From positions 310,001 to 374,000 of the forward strand of contig JAHJVE010000023.1 in NCBI GenBank assembly GCA_018828385.1: a stretch of 64,000 bases of DNA, read 5' to 3'. Shown piece after piece: positions 35,366 to 43,449 of the stretch. The stretch comes from Gammaproteobacteria bacterium. GTDB lineage: Bacteria > Pseudomonadota > Gammaproteobacteria > Burkholderiales > Rhodocyclaceae. The notes below the pieces were generated by a model that searched no databases, was not told the DNA's origin, and saw nothing but the letters and a program-made list of their open reading frames with translations. Made by a program: the position numbers and the translations under genes. Every line of letters starts with the position of its first letter. Position 1 is the stretch's first letter.

Positions 35366-35755
35366 TTAGAGCAGTTCCGCCGGAATATTGCCGCCGTTTT
35401 CAGCCAGCTTCTGCAGCACGGTCTTGTGCAGCCACATGTTCATCTGCGCTGAATCGCCCATCTTGTCGGCCGGGCAGCCGAGTTCGGCAGCCAGTTCCTT
35501 GCGCACCGCCAGGCTGCTGTCCAGGCTGAGCAGCTTGAGCAGATCGACGATGGAAACCTTCCAGTTGAGCTTTTCCGGATTGGCTTTGGCCAGCGCTTCC
35601 AGCTTGGCCACGACATCGACGGCGCTGATCGCTACCGGCGCTGCGGCAACGGGTGCCTCAACCGCGGCGGGAGCAACCGGAGCAGCCTCGGCAACCACTT
35701 CCTTCTTGTCATCGCCGAAACCCAGTTTGGCCAGAATGTTGCTGAAAATTCCCAT
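35366..35755 (-). CDS. DUF3597 family protein
   Basis: A 129-aa protein. It begins MGIFSNILAKLGFG, has an Ala/Pro/Val-rich linker, and a helical domain (VVAKLEALAKANPEKLNWKVSI) with SIVDLLKLLSLDSS. This is the DUF3597 pattern, found near LysM proteins and in stress-related contexts. The ATG at 35755 has GGAGAAACAAC upstream. Function unknown. Confidence 0.85.
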   Translation of the reverse strand: MGIFSNILAKLGFGDDKKEVVAEAAPVAPAAVEAPVAAAPVAISAVDVVAKLEALAKANPEKLNWKVSIVDLLKLLSLDSSLAVRKELAAELGCPADKMGDSAQMNMWLHKTVLQKLAENGGNIPAELL

Positions 35756-35915
35756 GTTGTTTCTCCTATGCAACCGATTGAACAAATGCACGACGCGAAA
35801 TCACTTCCCGGGTGCCACGGCCATGTTAATTGCATTCGGCGGCAGCTTTGGTGAATTTATATGAAGGTATTTTTACAATTCTCAACCTTTCGGCGGTAAG
35901 CCTCGGTCGCTGCGC

Positions 35916-35957
35916 CCCATTTCATTTTTGGCCATTTTTCCGGGTTGACCGTAGCAT
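35916..35957 (-). repeat. Dispersed 40-bp repeat, copy 11 (intergenic)
   Basis: Minus-strand TGCTACGGTCAACCCGG, AAAAATGGCCAAAAATGAAA then TG. It lies 17-60 nt beyond the isochorismatase stop. Confidence 0.93.
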
Positions 35958-35975
35958 TCACGGCCCCCCCTGACG

Positions 35976-36599
35976 TCAGACGACATCCATCGCCGCCAGC
36001 GTCGCCACATCGATGATTTCAGCGATGCGGTCCCCCAGCCCGGCGAGCACGGCAGCATGCACCGTCGCCGCCGGAATCGTCTGGCCATCCGGCCCCGGCA
36101 GGTCGCGCGTGGCGCTGGCGTCGGCCACGACGCCGACCCGGTAGCCACGATGAAAGGCGTCGCGGGCGGTTGAATCGACGCAGTTGTGGGTCATGTAGCC
36201 GGCGATGATCAGCGTTTCGACGCCGCGCCTTTGCAGTTCGTCGAGCAGGCCGGTGCCGGTGAAGGCTGAGGGCAGGTGTTTGTGGATGACGGCTTCGCCC
36301 TCGCCCGGCGCCAGGCCGGCGATGGGCGCGGCGCCTGCGGAATCCGGGGCGAAGATTGGTGCGGTAGCCGGCGCACGATGCAGGACGTGGATGACTGTGA
36401 TGCCAGCCCGGTCGGCCCAGGCGCGCAACTGACGGGCAGCGTTGCTGGCGGCTGGCTCGTCAGGCAGCGCCAGCGGGCCGTTGCGGTATTCGTTCTGGTA
36501 GTCGATGAAGATCACGGCAGTTTTGCCGGCAGCCAGCGTGGCGCCGGCCTGCAGGCTGGGCGGGACACCGACGATCTGGCGCAGGGTACGGGCGTTCAT
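35976..36599 (-). CDS. Isochorismatase-family cysteine hydrolase
   Basis: A 207-aa cytoplasmic hydrolase with a complete triad: Asp in FIDYQNEY, Lys in IHKHLPSAF, and Cys in MTHNCVDST. Members cleave isochorismate, nicotinamide or other amides. It is the second gene of a small operon with the tautomerase-like gene (ATGA overlap), and both are divergent from a LysR gene. The substrate is unknown. A repeat copy begins 17 nt beyond its stop. Confidence 0.87.
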   Translation of the reverse strand: MNARTLRQIVGVPPSLQAGATLAAGKTAVIFIDYQNEYRNGPLALPDEPAASNAARQLRAWADRAGITVIHVLHRAPATAPIFAPDSAGAAPIAGLAPGEGEAVIHKHLPSAFTGTGLLDELQRRGVETLIIAGYMTHNCVDSTARDAFHRGYRVGVVADASATRDLPGPDGQTIPAATVHAAVLAGLGDRIAEIIDVATLAAMDVV

Positions 36600-36997
36600 G
36601 CGGCTTCTCCAATCAGTTTCCCGGTTTTGCGCGCCGCCTGCGTTTGCCCGTCGTAGCCCCAGCTTTCAGGTGGCAGTTCGTGCAGCGCGACGTAGATGGG
36701 CGCGGCGCTGGGGCCGATTGCTACGGTCAACAAGGATTTTGCGGCAAAAATGAAATCGGCCTTTTCGGCCGCGCTGTTGGTGCCGGCGGTAATCATCGCC
36801 TGCAGGCTGGCCGCAGAGGCGACGGCCTGTCCGTTGGCCGAGAAGGCGCCAGCCGGCAACTGCGTGACGCTGACCACGGTGAGCGCCGCTTCCTTGCGCA
36901 GGATGGTTTGCATGAGGCGCGTCGTTTCCTGCTGCAAGTGCTGAATGGCGCTCGGCGCGAGGCTGGCGCCGGCCAGGGTGATGTTGATCAGGGGCAT
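36596..36997 (-). CDS. Tautomerase-superfamily protein
   Basis: A 133-aa protein that begins Met-Pro (MPLINITLAG), providing the N-terminal Pro1 of the 4-oxalocrotonate tautomerase superfamily, with about twice the usual subunit length, as in fused or MSAD-like types. The ATG at 36997 is chosen for this Pro. A repeat copy (36718-36757) encodes FAAKSLLTVAIGPSA. It is the first gene of the pair with the isochorismatase-like gene. Confidence 0.82.
   Translation of the reverse strand: MPLINITLAGASLAPSAIQHLQQETTRLMQTILRKEAALTVVSVTQLPAGAFSANGQAVASAASLQAMITAGTNSAAEKADFIFAAKSLLTVAIGPSAAPIYVALHELPPESWGYDGQTQAARKTGKLIGEAA
36718..36757 (+). repeat. Dispersed 40-bp repeat, copy 12 (in tautomerase gene)
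   Basis: TTGCTACGGTCAACAAGG, tail ATTTTGCGGCAAAAATGAAA. Antisense; read as FIFAAKSLLTVAIG. Confidence 0.88.
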
Positions 36998-37084
36998 GGT
37001 TTTCTCCGGTTGAAGTAACGCCTGCATCATTTCACCGGGCTTTATTCGCTACAATCCGGCAAATTCATAACAGTTTGTTGCCCA

Positions 37085-38002
37085 ATGGAAACAATCAACC
37101 CGCTCGATCATTTATCCGATCTCGCCGTTTTCGTCCGCGTCGTCGATACGCAAGGCTTTTCATCGGCAGCGCGGGCCATGGGCCTGACCAAATCGGCCGT
37201 CAGCAAGCGCATCAATCGCCTTGAAAAACAGCTTGGCCTGCGCCTGCTGCAGCGCACGACACGCGCCATGTCGCTGACCGAAGCCGGCCGCGTGCTTTAC
37301 GAGCGGGCCGCCCAAGGCGTCGCGCTGCTCGACGAAAGCGCCCGCCTCGCCGCCGGCCTGGTCGAGGCGCCGCGCGGCACCTTGCGCGTCACGGCATCGG
37401 TGACTTTCGGCAAGCTCTGCCTGGCGCCGCTGATTCCTGAATTCCTCGCCCGCTACCCGGAAATCGAGCTGCAACTGACCCTGCTCGACCGCTTCGTCGA
37501 TCTCGTCGAGGAAGGCTACGACGTCGCCCTGCGCCTGACCCGCACGCCACCCGACCAGGTGGTGGCCAAGGCGCTGATGCCGGTGCGCTACCGGCTGTGT
37601 TCCACGGTCAACGCGATAAAAGGGCAAAAAATCGAAACCCCGGCCGACCTCGCCGGCCACAACTGCCTGCATTACGGCCTGCGCGAACTAGGCAGCGAAT
37701 GGCGTTTCCAGCGGGCTGGCGAAGAAGCGCGGGTCCGCGTAACGAGCAATGTCGTGGTCAACAACAGCGAGGTGGTGCGCGACCTTCTGCTCGCCGACAT
37801 GGGCATCGGCCTGGTCTGGAACTACGCCGTCGACCGCGAAATCGCCGATGGCCGGCTGATTCCGCTGCTCCCCGAGTGGACGCCGGTCGGCCCCTTCGGC
37901 CAGACCGCCTACGCGCTGTGGCTGCCGCAAACGCATCTGCCACCGAAGATTCGGGTTTTCGTCGATTTCCTCGCCGAACGCCTGGGCGATACGCCGACTT
38001 AG
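37085..38002 (+). CDS. LysR-family transcriptional regulator
   Basis: A 305-aa regulator: N-terminal winged helix (FSSAARAMGLTKSAVSKRINRLEKQLG) and a LysR substrate-binding domain. It is divergent from the tautomerase/isochorismatase operon with an 87-bp shared intergenic region, so it probably controls it. A dispersed repeat copy (37602-37640) encodes CSTVNAIKGQKIETP in the effector domain. A terminator follows 45 bp after the stop. Confidence 0.9.
   Translation: METINPLDHLSDLAVFVRVVDTQGFSSAARAMGLTKSAVSKRINRLEKQLGLRLLQRTTRAMSLTEAGRVLYERAAQGVALLDESARLAAGLVEAPRGTLRVTASVTFGKLCLAPLIPEFLARYPEIELQLTLLDRFVDLVEEGYDVALRLTRTPPDQVVAKALMPVRYRLCSTVNAIKGQKIETPADLAGHNCLHYGLRELGSEWRFQRAGEEARVRVTSNVVVNNSEVVRDLLLADMGIGLVWNYAVDREIADGRLIPLLPEWTPVGPFGQTAYALWLPQTHLPPKIRVFVDFLAERLGDTPT
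37602..37640 (+). repeat. Dispersed 40-bp repeat, copy 13 (in LysR gene)
   Basis: CCACGGTCAACGCG with tail ATAAAAGGGCAAAAAATCGA. Sense; read as CSTVNAIKGQKIET. Confidence 0.78.
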
Positions 38003-38048
38003 CCGCGGCAGGAGGCGTTGCGCCTAAAATCGGCCGCCAGAAAACAAA

Positions 38049-38072
38049 AAAGCCAATCCGGAGATTGGCTTG
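38049..38072 (+). terminator. Terminator after the LysR gene
   Basis: AAGCCAATC, loop CGGA, GATTGGCTT preceded by an A run; a standard hairpin, possibly also ending the tRNA transcript from the other strand. Confidence 0.7.
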
Positions 38073-38086
38073 AATGCGTGTTTAGT

Positions 38087-38163
38087 TGGTGCGCCCGGAG
38101 CGATTCGAACGCCCGACCCCTTGGTTCGTAGCCAAGTACTCTATCCAGCTGAGCTACGGGCGC
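38087..38163 (-). tRNA. tRNA-Arg (anticodon ACG)
   Basis: Read on the minus strand: acceptor stem GCGCCCG...CGGGCGC, D-loop AGCTCAGCTGGATAGAGT, anticodon loop CTACGAA (ACG, wobble A expected to be inosine), T-loop GGTTCGAATC-like region, and the CCA end encoded. The cloverleaf is complete over 77 nt. Confidence 0.96.
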
Positions 38164-38223
38164 ACACCTAAACTGCTTTTTACTGCGTTGCCGAAATTCT
38201 CAACCTTCGGCGAGTTGTTCTGC

Positions 38224-38300
38224 TGGTGCGCCCGGAGCGATTCGAACGCCCGACCCCTTGGTTCGTAGCCAAGTACTCTATCCAGCTGAGCTACGGGCGC
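38224..38300 (-). tRNA. tRNA-Arg (anticodon ACG), second copy
   Basis: An identical sequence to the tRNA at 38087-38163, 60 bp upstream on the same strand, also with an encoded CCA. The pair is a tandem duplication and is probably one transcript. Confidence 0.96.
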
Positions 38301-38365
38301 ACTGTCAGAGCGGCGCATTATACGGGCGCTGGCGTAGAATGCAAGGTTTCCGCCGAAAAAAGCTG

Positions 38366-38632
38366 ATGTCTTTTTCCTTCATTCGCATGCCGAAGTATCC
38401 CGAGTGCTGGTCGAGTTGCGGCTCGTGCGCGAGTGGCGACATCTTCATTCTCGAGTTGCTGGTCAAGATTGGCGACCGGGTGGAGCGTGACGACAACGTC
38501 CTGACGCTGGAAACCGGCAAGGTGGCGCTGGATATTCCCAGCCCGCACGCCGGCCGGGTGGTTCAAATTCATGTCATAGAGGGCGATACAGTCGCCGAAG
38601 GTGCGCTACTGGTAACTCTGGAAACAGACTGA
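38366..38632 (+). CDS. Stand-alone lipoyl/biotinyl-like domain protein with a Cys-rich N-terminus
   Basis: An 88-aa protein. The core (ELLVKIGDRVERDD, then LTLETGKVALDIPSP, then LVTLETD) is a lipoyl/biotinyl domain with Lys52 in the T-G-K turn as the expected attachment site. The N-terminus carries Cys14, Cys18 and Cys21 (CWSSCGSC), a CX3CX2C arrangement that is not usual for lipoyl domains. There is no catalytic partner nearby. The ATG at 38366 lies between the tRNAs and the BON-domain gene. Confidence 0.75.
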   Translation: MSFSFIRMPKYPECWSSCGSCASGDIFILELLVKIGDRVERDDNVLTLETGKVALDIPSPHAGRVVQIHVIEGDTVAEGALLVTLETD

Positions 38633-38668
38633 ACAGCCTGTCCAGGAAGCCGGGATCGCCCCCTTCCT

Positions 38669-39010
38669 TCAGTTTGGGACGCCGACCTCCATGGCGTTGC
38701 GTACTTCGCGCACGCCGCGGACTCGGCTGGCGAGGTCAAGGGCGCGACGCAGCGCATGTTCGTCGGGCACCGATCCGCCGACGGTCACTACAGACGATTT
38801 GGCGAGAATGCGAAACTGCGAGCCGGCCAGGCCGATGTCGGTACGCAACAGGGTTTCAACCTTGTCGGTGAGCGCCGCGTCCTGCGCTTCGTTATTGGCG
38901 AGCATGGCGGCGAGCAATTGCGGGTCATCGGTGGCAAAGGCTGAAAGGCCGAGGCCGGCGAAGGTGGCGGCGCCGGTCAGGCAGGCGACCATGAGGTGAC
39001 GTTTGAGCAT
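38669..39010 (-). CDS. BON-domain periplasmic protein
   Basis: A 113-aa exported protein with a signal peptide (VACLTGAATFAGLGLSAFA) and one BON domain (VVTVGGSVPDEHALRRALDLASRV), which binds phospholipid in OsmY-type proteins. The ATG at 39010 has AGGA 8 nt upstream; an open frame extends to 39037. It converges with the lipoyl-like gene. Confidence 0.83.
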   Translation of the reverse strand: MLKRHLMVACLTGAATFAGLGLSAFATDDPQLLAAMLANNEAQDAALTDKVETLLRTDIGLAGSQFRILAKSSVVTVGGSVPDEHALRRALDLASRVRGVREVRNAMEVGVPN

Positions 39011-39176
39011 GCTGAATCCTTTTTTGTTGGTTGCCATGGCGCTAATGCGAAGTCCGTGCCAGATTTGAATTTCTCCTTCAAATCAATGCACTGGAACACA
39101 CGCACGTTTACAGCAAGGCTTATCCCGTCGTCCTGTGACGACAGCTGGCTTGGTGGCGAGGGACGGCAATCCCGAT

Positions 39177-40586
39177 CTACGCCGACTCCTGCCGGTCGCC
39201 GCCAATCAGCGCGGCCTCGCCTTCGCTGCGAAACATGGCCGGGGTCAGGTCGTGTTTCTGCAACAGGCGATAGAACTCCGTGCGGTTGCGCTCGGCGAGG
39301 CGGGCGGCATCGGCGACATTGCCGTCGGTCAGCTTGAGCAACTGGACGAGGTAATTGCGCTCGAAACGCTGTTTGGCTTCGGCGTAGTTGAGCGCATCCA
39401 TGACCGGCACGCGCAGGGCGCGCTGGACGAGGGTCAGCGAGATGAGCGGCGTCGAGGTCAGCGCACAGCTTTGTTCGACGACGTTGAACAGTTGCCGGAC
39501 GTTGCCCGGCCAGGCAGCCGTGGCAAGGGCTTCGAGGGCTTCCGGGGCAAAGCCGTTGACCGGCTTGCCGTACTTGCCGGCGAGCAGTTTAACGAAATGC
39601 AGGGCGAGCAGCGGGACGTCTTCGCGGCGCTCGTCGAGGCGCGGCAGGGTCAGCGACACGACGTCGAGCCGGTAATAGAGATCTTCGCGGAAGTGCCCCT
39701 GGGCCATGGCCAGATCAAGGTCGCGATGCGTCGCCGAGAGCAGACGGACGTCCACCGGCTCGGCCCTGGTCGTGCCGACCGGGCGCACGACACGCTCCTG
39801 CAGCACGCGCAGCAGCTTAACCTGGAGGGCGAGCGGCATGTCGCCGATTTCGTCGAGGAAAAGCGTGCCGCCGTTGGCCGTCTGGAACAGGCCGACCCGA
39901 CTGGCGCCGGCGCCAGTGAAGGCGCCCTTGGCATGGCCGAAGAGTTCGGATTCGAGCAGTTGTTCGGGGATGGCGCCGCAGTTGATGGCGACGAACGGCC
40001 CCTTGGCGCGCGGGCTGGCGCGGTGGATGGCGCGGGCCAGAACCTCTTTGCCCGAGCCGCTTTCGCCCCTGATCAGGACGCTGGCGTCGGAAGCGGCAAC
40101 CATGCGCGCTTCGGCCATCAATTCAGCCATCTTGCTGCTGCGGAAGATGACGCCTTCCATCCAGGCGTCGTCGCCCTTCCCGGCCGCATCCGGGGCACCA
40201 CCGGGATGCGAGGTCGGCGCCGAGAGCTGCAGGGCACGGTCGATCTTTTCGAGCAGGATCTGGCTGTCGAAAGGCTTGGTCAGGTAGCCGAAAACACCGC
40301 GCGAGGTGGCAGCAACGGCATCGGGGATGTTGCCGTGGGCAGTAAGCAGGATGACTGGCAGCGTCGGCCGCGTCCGGCGGATTTCCTCGAACAGCGCCAG
40401 GCCATCCAGCCCGGGCAGGCGCACGTCGCTGACGACGACCCGCGGCGGATCGACGGCGATCTGCGCCAGCGCCTGCTCGGCCGAGCCGACGGCGGTGATC
40501 CGGAAGCCCTTGGCGCGCAGGCGCATGGTCAGCAACTTGAGAATATCTTCGTCGTCATCGACGACCAGTACGTGTGCGCCGGCCAT
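39177..40586 (-). CDS. glrR: NtrC-family response regulator GlrR
   Basis: A 469-aa sigma-54 activator. The receiver has a phosphorylatable Asp in SDVRLPGLDG, the AAA+ domain has Walker A GESGSGKE and GAFTGA (sigma-54 contact), and the C-terminal Fis-type HTH closes the protein. It is the last gene of the glrK-qseG-glrR operon; its ATG overlaps the qseG stop by 1 bp (TAATG). Its E. coli homologue binds TGTC-N10-GACA sites, two of which lie upstream of the bactofilin gene at 42884. Confidence 0.92.
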   Translation of the reverse strand: MAGAHVLVVDDDEDILKLLTMRLRAKGFRITAVGSAEQALAQIAVDPPRVVVSDVRLPGLDGLALFEEIRRTRPTLPVILLTAHGNIPDAVAATSRGVFGYLTKPFDSQILLEKIDRALQLSAPTSHPGGAPDAAGKGDDAWMEGVIFRSSKMAELMAEARMVAASDASVLIRGESGSGKEVLARAIHRASPRAKGPFVAINCGAIPEQLLESELFGHAKGAFTGAGASRVGLFQTANGGTLFLDEIGDMPLALQVKLLRVLQERVVRPVGTTRAEPVDVRLLSATHRDLDLAMAQGHFREDLYYRLDVVSLTLPRLDERREDVPLLALHFVKLLAGKYGKPVNGFAPEALEALATAAWPGNVRQLFNVVEQSCALTSTPLISLTLVQRALRVPVMDALNYAEAKQRFERNYLVQLLKLTDGNVADAARLAERNRTEFYRLLQKHDLTPAMFRSEGEAALIGGDRQESA

Positions 40587-41134
40587 TACCGCTTGCCTCC
40601 GTTCGGGCTGACCACCCGCGGGCGCGGGATCAGTGTTTTTTCAATGTTGGCCAGGCTGTCGAGCTTTTCCTGCAACTCGGTGGTCTTGCGCTGGCTGTCC
40701 TTCAATTGCAGGCCCTGCTTTTCAAGCTGGCTTTCGAGTTTCAGGCGTTCCTGATAGTTGTCGGCGAGCTGCCGGGCCAGCGGGTGAAATGAAACCGCTT
40801 CCGGTTCGGTCGATTTGAGAACGCCTTCGAGCAGGGCCAGTCCCTTGCCGAGATCCTGCTGGACGCGTGGATGCCCTAGAAACAGGGCCATCCTGACCTG
40901 GGTGAAGGGCGTTTGCGGCACGGCGGCGAGCACCGATCGCTCGCGGCCCAGCTCGGCCGGCGTCATCCGCGTCAGGCTCTGGTTGTAGAGCAGCGCCCCC
41001 TCCGGGCTGGCGTCTTCGAGGTGCAGTTTCCTGGCCAGTGGGCCGGAAACACAGCCTGCTACGGTCAACCCGAAAAAAAGGCCAAAAATGAAAACTGCCA
41101 GGCGGCGGGAAAGCGTCGGGAATTTACTGCTCAT
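40586..41134 (-). CDS. qseG: QseG-like outer-membrane lipoprotein
   Basis: A 182-aa lipoprotein with a lipobox around Cys28 (LTVAGC) and a long C-terminal coiled coil (QERLKLESQLEKQGLQLKDSQ). QseG activates the sensor kinase QseE/GlrK in enterics. It is located between glrK and glrR, sharing 11 bp with glrK. A dispersed repeat copy (41058-41096) encodes the core of the signal peptide (FIFGLFFGLTVAGC). Confidence 0.85.
   Translation of the reverse strand: MSSKFPTLSRRLAVFIFGLFFGLTVAGCVSGPLARKLHLEDASPEGALLYNQSLTRMTPAELGRERSVLAAVPQTPFTQVRMALFLGHPRVQQDLGKGLALLEGVLKSTEPEAVSFHPLARQLADNYQERLKLESQLEKQGLQLKDSQRKTTELQEKLDSLANIEKTLIPRPRVVSPNGGKR
41058..41096 (+). repeat. Dispersed 40-bp repeat, copy 14 (in qseG)
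   Basis: TGCTACGGTCAACCCG, AAAAAAAGGCCAAAAATGAA. Antisense; forms the signal-peptide core and lipobox LTVAGC. Confidence 0.92.
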
Positions 41135-42527
41135 CGGGTATTTCCACACAAAAATGGGCGCCCGTTTCTTGCGGGACGAGATAGACCGTGCCGCCCATCG
41201 CCCGCACCAGTTCGCGCACGATGGAAAGCCCGACACCGCTGCCCTGCCTGGGAGCTGGCGCCACGCGCTGGCCTTGGACAAACGGTTCAAAAATGCGCTG
41301 CCGGTCTTCTTCTGCAACGCCGGAGCCCTGATCGATGCACTCGAAACGCCAGAGGCCGTCGGCATGGCTGACCGAAAGGCGGATTTCGCCGTTTTCCGGG
41401 CTGAAGTCGATGGCGTTGGACAACAGGTTGTCGAGCACCACCGACATTTTTTCAGCGTCGAGCATGGCCGTTTCCTGGGAAGATTCGACGATGACCTTCA
41501 ACTGCCGCGACTGGCTGTGCAGTTCGCGCCGCTGCGCCACCGTGGTCAGCAGCTTGCGCAAGCGTATCGGTGCAATCTGCAGGCGACGCCCCTCGAAAGC
41601 GGCGGCATTGAGCGTGAGCAGGCTTTCAATTTGCGCCTGCAAGCTGACGACATTGTGCTGGAGGATGTTGACCACCTCGCGCTGGCCCTCGACCAAGGGG
41701 CCGGGGACCTCCTCGCGGAGCAGCGAAACGCCTTCCTTGAGCGCCGTCAGCGGGGTTTTCAGTTCGTGCGAGACATGACGCAAGGCACGCTCGCGGTCGG
41801 CCTCCAACTCGCCGAGGCGCTGGCGCAACCAGTCCAGCCGCTTGCCGAGCTGGCGCAAGTCGGCCGGGCCACCGACCGTGACCGCTTCATCGAAACGGCT
41901 GGCGCCAAGGCGGATGATGGCCTGCTCCAGATGGCGCACCGGGCGGACCAGCCACCAGCCCATGGCCAGGGCGACGAGCAGCGCACCGCACAGGGCCAGG
42001 GCGATACGCGCCCCCAGGCGCATCCGGTTGGCCTCGAGCTCTTCGAGGGATTTCCGGTTCTCGCCCTCGATCCAGCGCTGACCGGCCTGCTTCAACAAGC
42101 CATCCAGCTCGGCCATGCGGGCCAACAGGGGAATGATCTCGGCCTGCGGAATATGTTGGTCAAGGCTGCCGCGCAACGCTTCGGCCACCATGCGCCAGCC
42201 ACCGAGCAAGGGTTGGAGCGGTTCGGCGGCCAGCGTGTCGAGGCGATTGACGACCGCCAGCGACTGGCTGAGGTGCTCGTCGAAGCGCTGACGGAAAACC
42301 GGGTTGTCGAGCACGAGATATTGCCTGGCGCTGCGTTCGATATCGACGGTGCGCTCACCCAGCTCCTGGATCGACGCCGTTAACTGAATAGCCCGTTCGC
42401 TGCCGCGCCGGCTTTGATCGACCAGCCTTTCGACCACCAGCCAGCTTTGCACCGCCGCACCACCGAGGAGCAGGACGATCAGGGCAAAGCCAAGCAACAT
42501 CCCCTGGCGGAAGGAAATTCGATTCAT
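41124..42527 (-). CDS. glrK: Sensor histidine kinase GlrK (QseE)
   Basis: A 467-aa inner-membrane kinase: two membrane segments (about 12-30 and 175-195), a periplasmic helical sensor domain between them, HAMP, DHp with the phosphorylated His in HVSHELKTPL, and a GHKL ATPase (DNLLSNAIDFSPE, QGSGVGLSIV). It is the first gene of the operon and shares an intergenic region with a divergent bactofilin gene. It phosphorylates GlrR. Confidence 0.92.
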   Translation of the reverse strand: MNRISFRQGMLLGFALIVLLLGGAAVQSWLVVERLVDQSRRGSERAIQLTASIQELGERTVDIERSARQYLVLDNPVFRQRFDEHLSQSLAVVNRLDTLAAEPLQPLLGGWRMVAEALRGSLDQHIPQAEIIPLLARMAELDGLLKQAGQRWIEGENRKSLEELEANRMRLGARIALALCGALLVALAMGWWLVRPVRHLEQAIIRLGASRFDEAVTVGGPADLRQLGKRLDWLRQRLGELEADRERALRHVSHELKTPLTALKEGVSLLREEVPGPLVEGQREVVNILQHNVVSLQAQIESLLTLNAAAFEGRRLQIAPIRLRKLLTTVAQRRELHSQSRQLKVIVESSQETAMLDAEKMSVVLDNLLSNAIDFSPENGEIRLSVSHADGLWRFECIDQGSGVAEEDRQRIFEPFVQGQRVAPAPRQGSGVGLSIVRELVRAMGGTVYLVPQETGAHFCVEIPDEQ

Positions 42528-42610
42528 CGGTGCTCTGAGTCTGAAAATTGAAGTTTAAACCGCCGCATGGCCGGGCAAAGCGGAGCATGGCCCGAAAAAC
42601 GAGCTTATTC

Positions 42611-42628
42611 GCCCCGTGATTCGTGACA
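42611..42628. promoter_or_regulatory. Possible third, degenerate GlrR half-site
   Basis: GCCC-N10-GACA. Only one half agrees with TGTC-N10-GACA. It is 50 bp from the nearest full site. E. coli glmY carries three sites, so a third is plausible, but this one is weak. Confidence 0.3.
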
Positions 42629-42660
42629 TTTATTTCAATATATTCAATAACTTGAATTTT

Positions 42661-42678
42661 TGTCGCAATTTCACGACA
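42661..42678. promoter_or_regulatory. GlrR-type operator TGTC-N10-GACA (distal)
   Basis: TGTCGCAATTTCACGACA is an 18-bp inverted repeat, TGTC-N10-GACA, identical in form to the GlrR binding motif known upstream of enteric glmY. It lies about 160 bp upstream of the sigma-54 promoter at 42819, a normal enhancer distance, and about 135 bp from the glrK start. Confidence 0.72.
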
Positions 42679-42726
42679 CGCATTCTGGCTAGATTAACTG
42701 CCTTTGCCGGGAATGCCAAAAATATC

Positions 42727-42744
42727 TGTCGCAATTTCACGACA
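42727..42744. promoter_or_regulatory. GlrR-type operator TGTC-N10-GACA (proximal)
   Basis: The same 18 bp as at 42661-42678, repeated exactly 66 bp later. Two perfect copies of the motif in one short non-coding region strongly suggest paired operators. Confidence 0.72.
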
Positions 42745-42818
42745 GACTCGCCGAATGAATTCCGATACAACTTTCAAATTAATTCGTAACATACTGATTA
42801 AATGTAATTTACGTTCCA

Positions 42819-42834
42819 TGGCACGCTTATCGCA
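42819..42834 (+). promoter_or_regulatory. Sigma-54 promoter for the bactofilin gene
   Basis: TGGCACGCTTATCGCA matches the -24/-12 consensus TGGCACGNNNNTTGCA with a single mismatch and exact GG-N10-GC spacing. Transcription would start near 42846, about 38 nt before the ATG at 42884. The operators lie at the right distance upstream. Confidence 0.75.
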
Positions 42835-42883
42835 ATGGGCTTCCGGCCAGCCAATCATCACAACCTTCAGAACGGGAGTCACC

Positions 42884-43426
42884 ATGTTCAGCAAACCCAA
42901 CGTCCCCAACCGCAATGACCCTATTACCCGCAAGGATGTGAACAGCATTCTGGGTAGCCCCGCCAACAACCTCAAACCCGCCACCGCAACGACGCCAGCC
43001 GTCGCCCAGCCCGAAAAGGCCGAGACGCCGACTACCGAAAACGTCATCGGCGCCCGTCTCATCGTCGGCCCCGACGTCAAACTCAAGGGCGCCGAAATTC
43101 TCGATTGCGACACCCTGGTTGTTGAAGGACGGGTCGAAGCCACCATGGACAGCCGGGTCATCCGCATCGCCGAAAACGGCTCGTTCTCGGGCAAGGTCAG
43201 CATCGACATCGCCGAAATCCACGGCTGCTTCGAAGGCGAACTGACCGCCCGCTCGCAACTGATCATCCACGCCACCGGCAAGGTCACCGGCAAGATCCGC
43301 TACGGCAAGCTGGTCATCGATGAAGGCGGCGAACTGTGTGGCGACATCAGCACTCTATCGGCCGAGAAATCAACCCCCTTCCATCTTCGTGAAGAGCCGG
43401 CCAAGGCATTCGCCGTTGCCGGTTGA
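42884..43426 (+). CDS. Bactofilin (polymer-forming cytoskeletal protein)
   Basis: A 180-aa protein of the DUF583/bactofilin family: a disordered Pro/Ala/Thr-rich N-terminus, then a beta-helical core (VEGRVEATMDSRVIRIAENG, SFSGKVSIDIAEIHG, GKVTGKIRYGKLVI). Bactofilins form membrane-associated filaments that place cell-wall or exopolysaccharide machinery. The ATG at 42884 has GGGAG before it. The preceding sigma-54 promoter and GlrR-type sites suggest envelope-stress control. Confidence 0.88.
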   Translation: MFSKPNVPNRNDPITRKDVNSILGSPANNLKPATATTPAVAQPEKAETPTTENVIGARLIVGPDVKLKGAEILDCDTLVVEGRVEATMDSRVIRIAENGSFSGKVSIDIAEIHGCFEGELTARSQLIIHATGKVTGKIRYGKLVIDEGGELCGDISTLSAEKSTPFHLREEPAKAFAVAG

Positions 43427-43449
43427 TCAGCCAATGCAAATTTCATAGA

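Noticed and set aside
38086..38632. Short frames starting MVRPERFERPT over the tRNA genes
   Set aside because: They read through tRNA-Arg on the opposite strand and are a well-known artefact of tRNA sequence.
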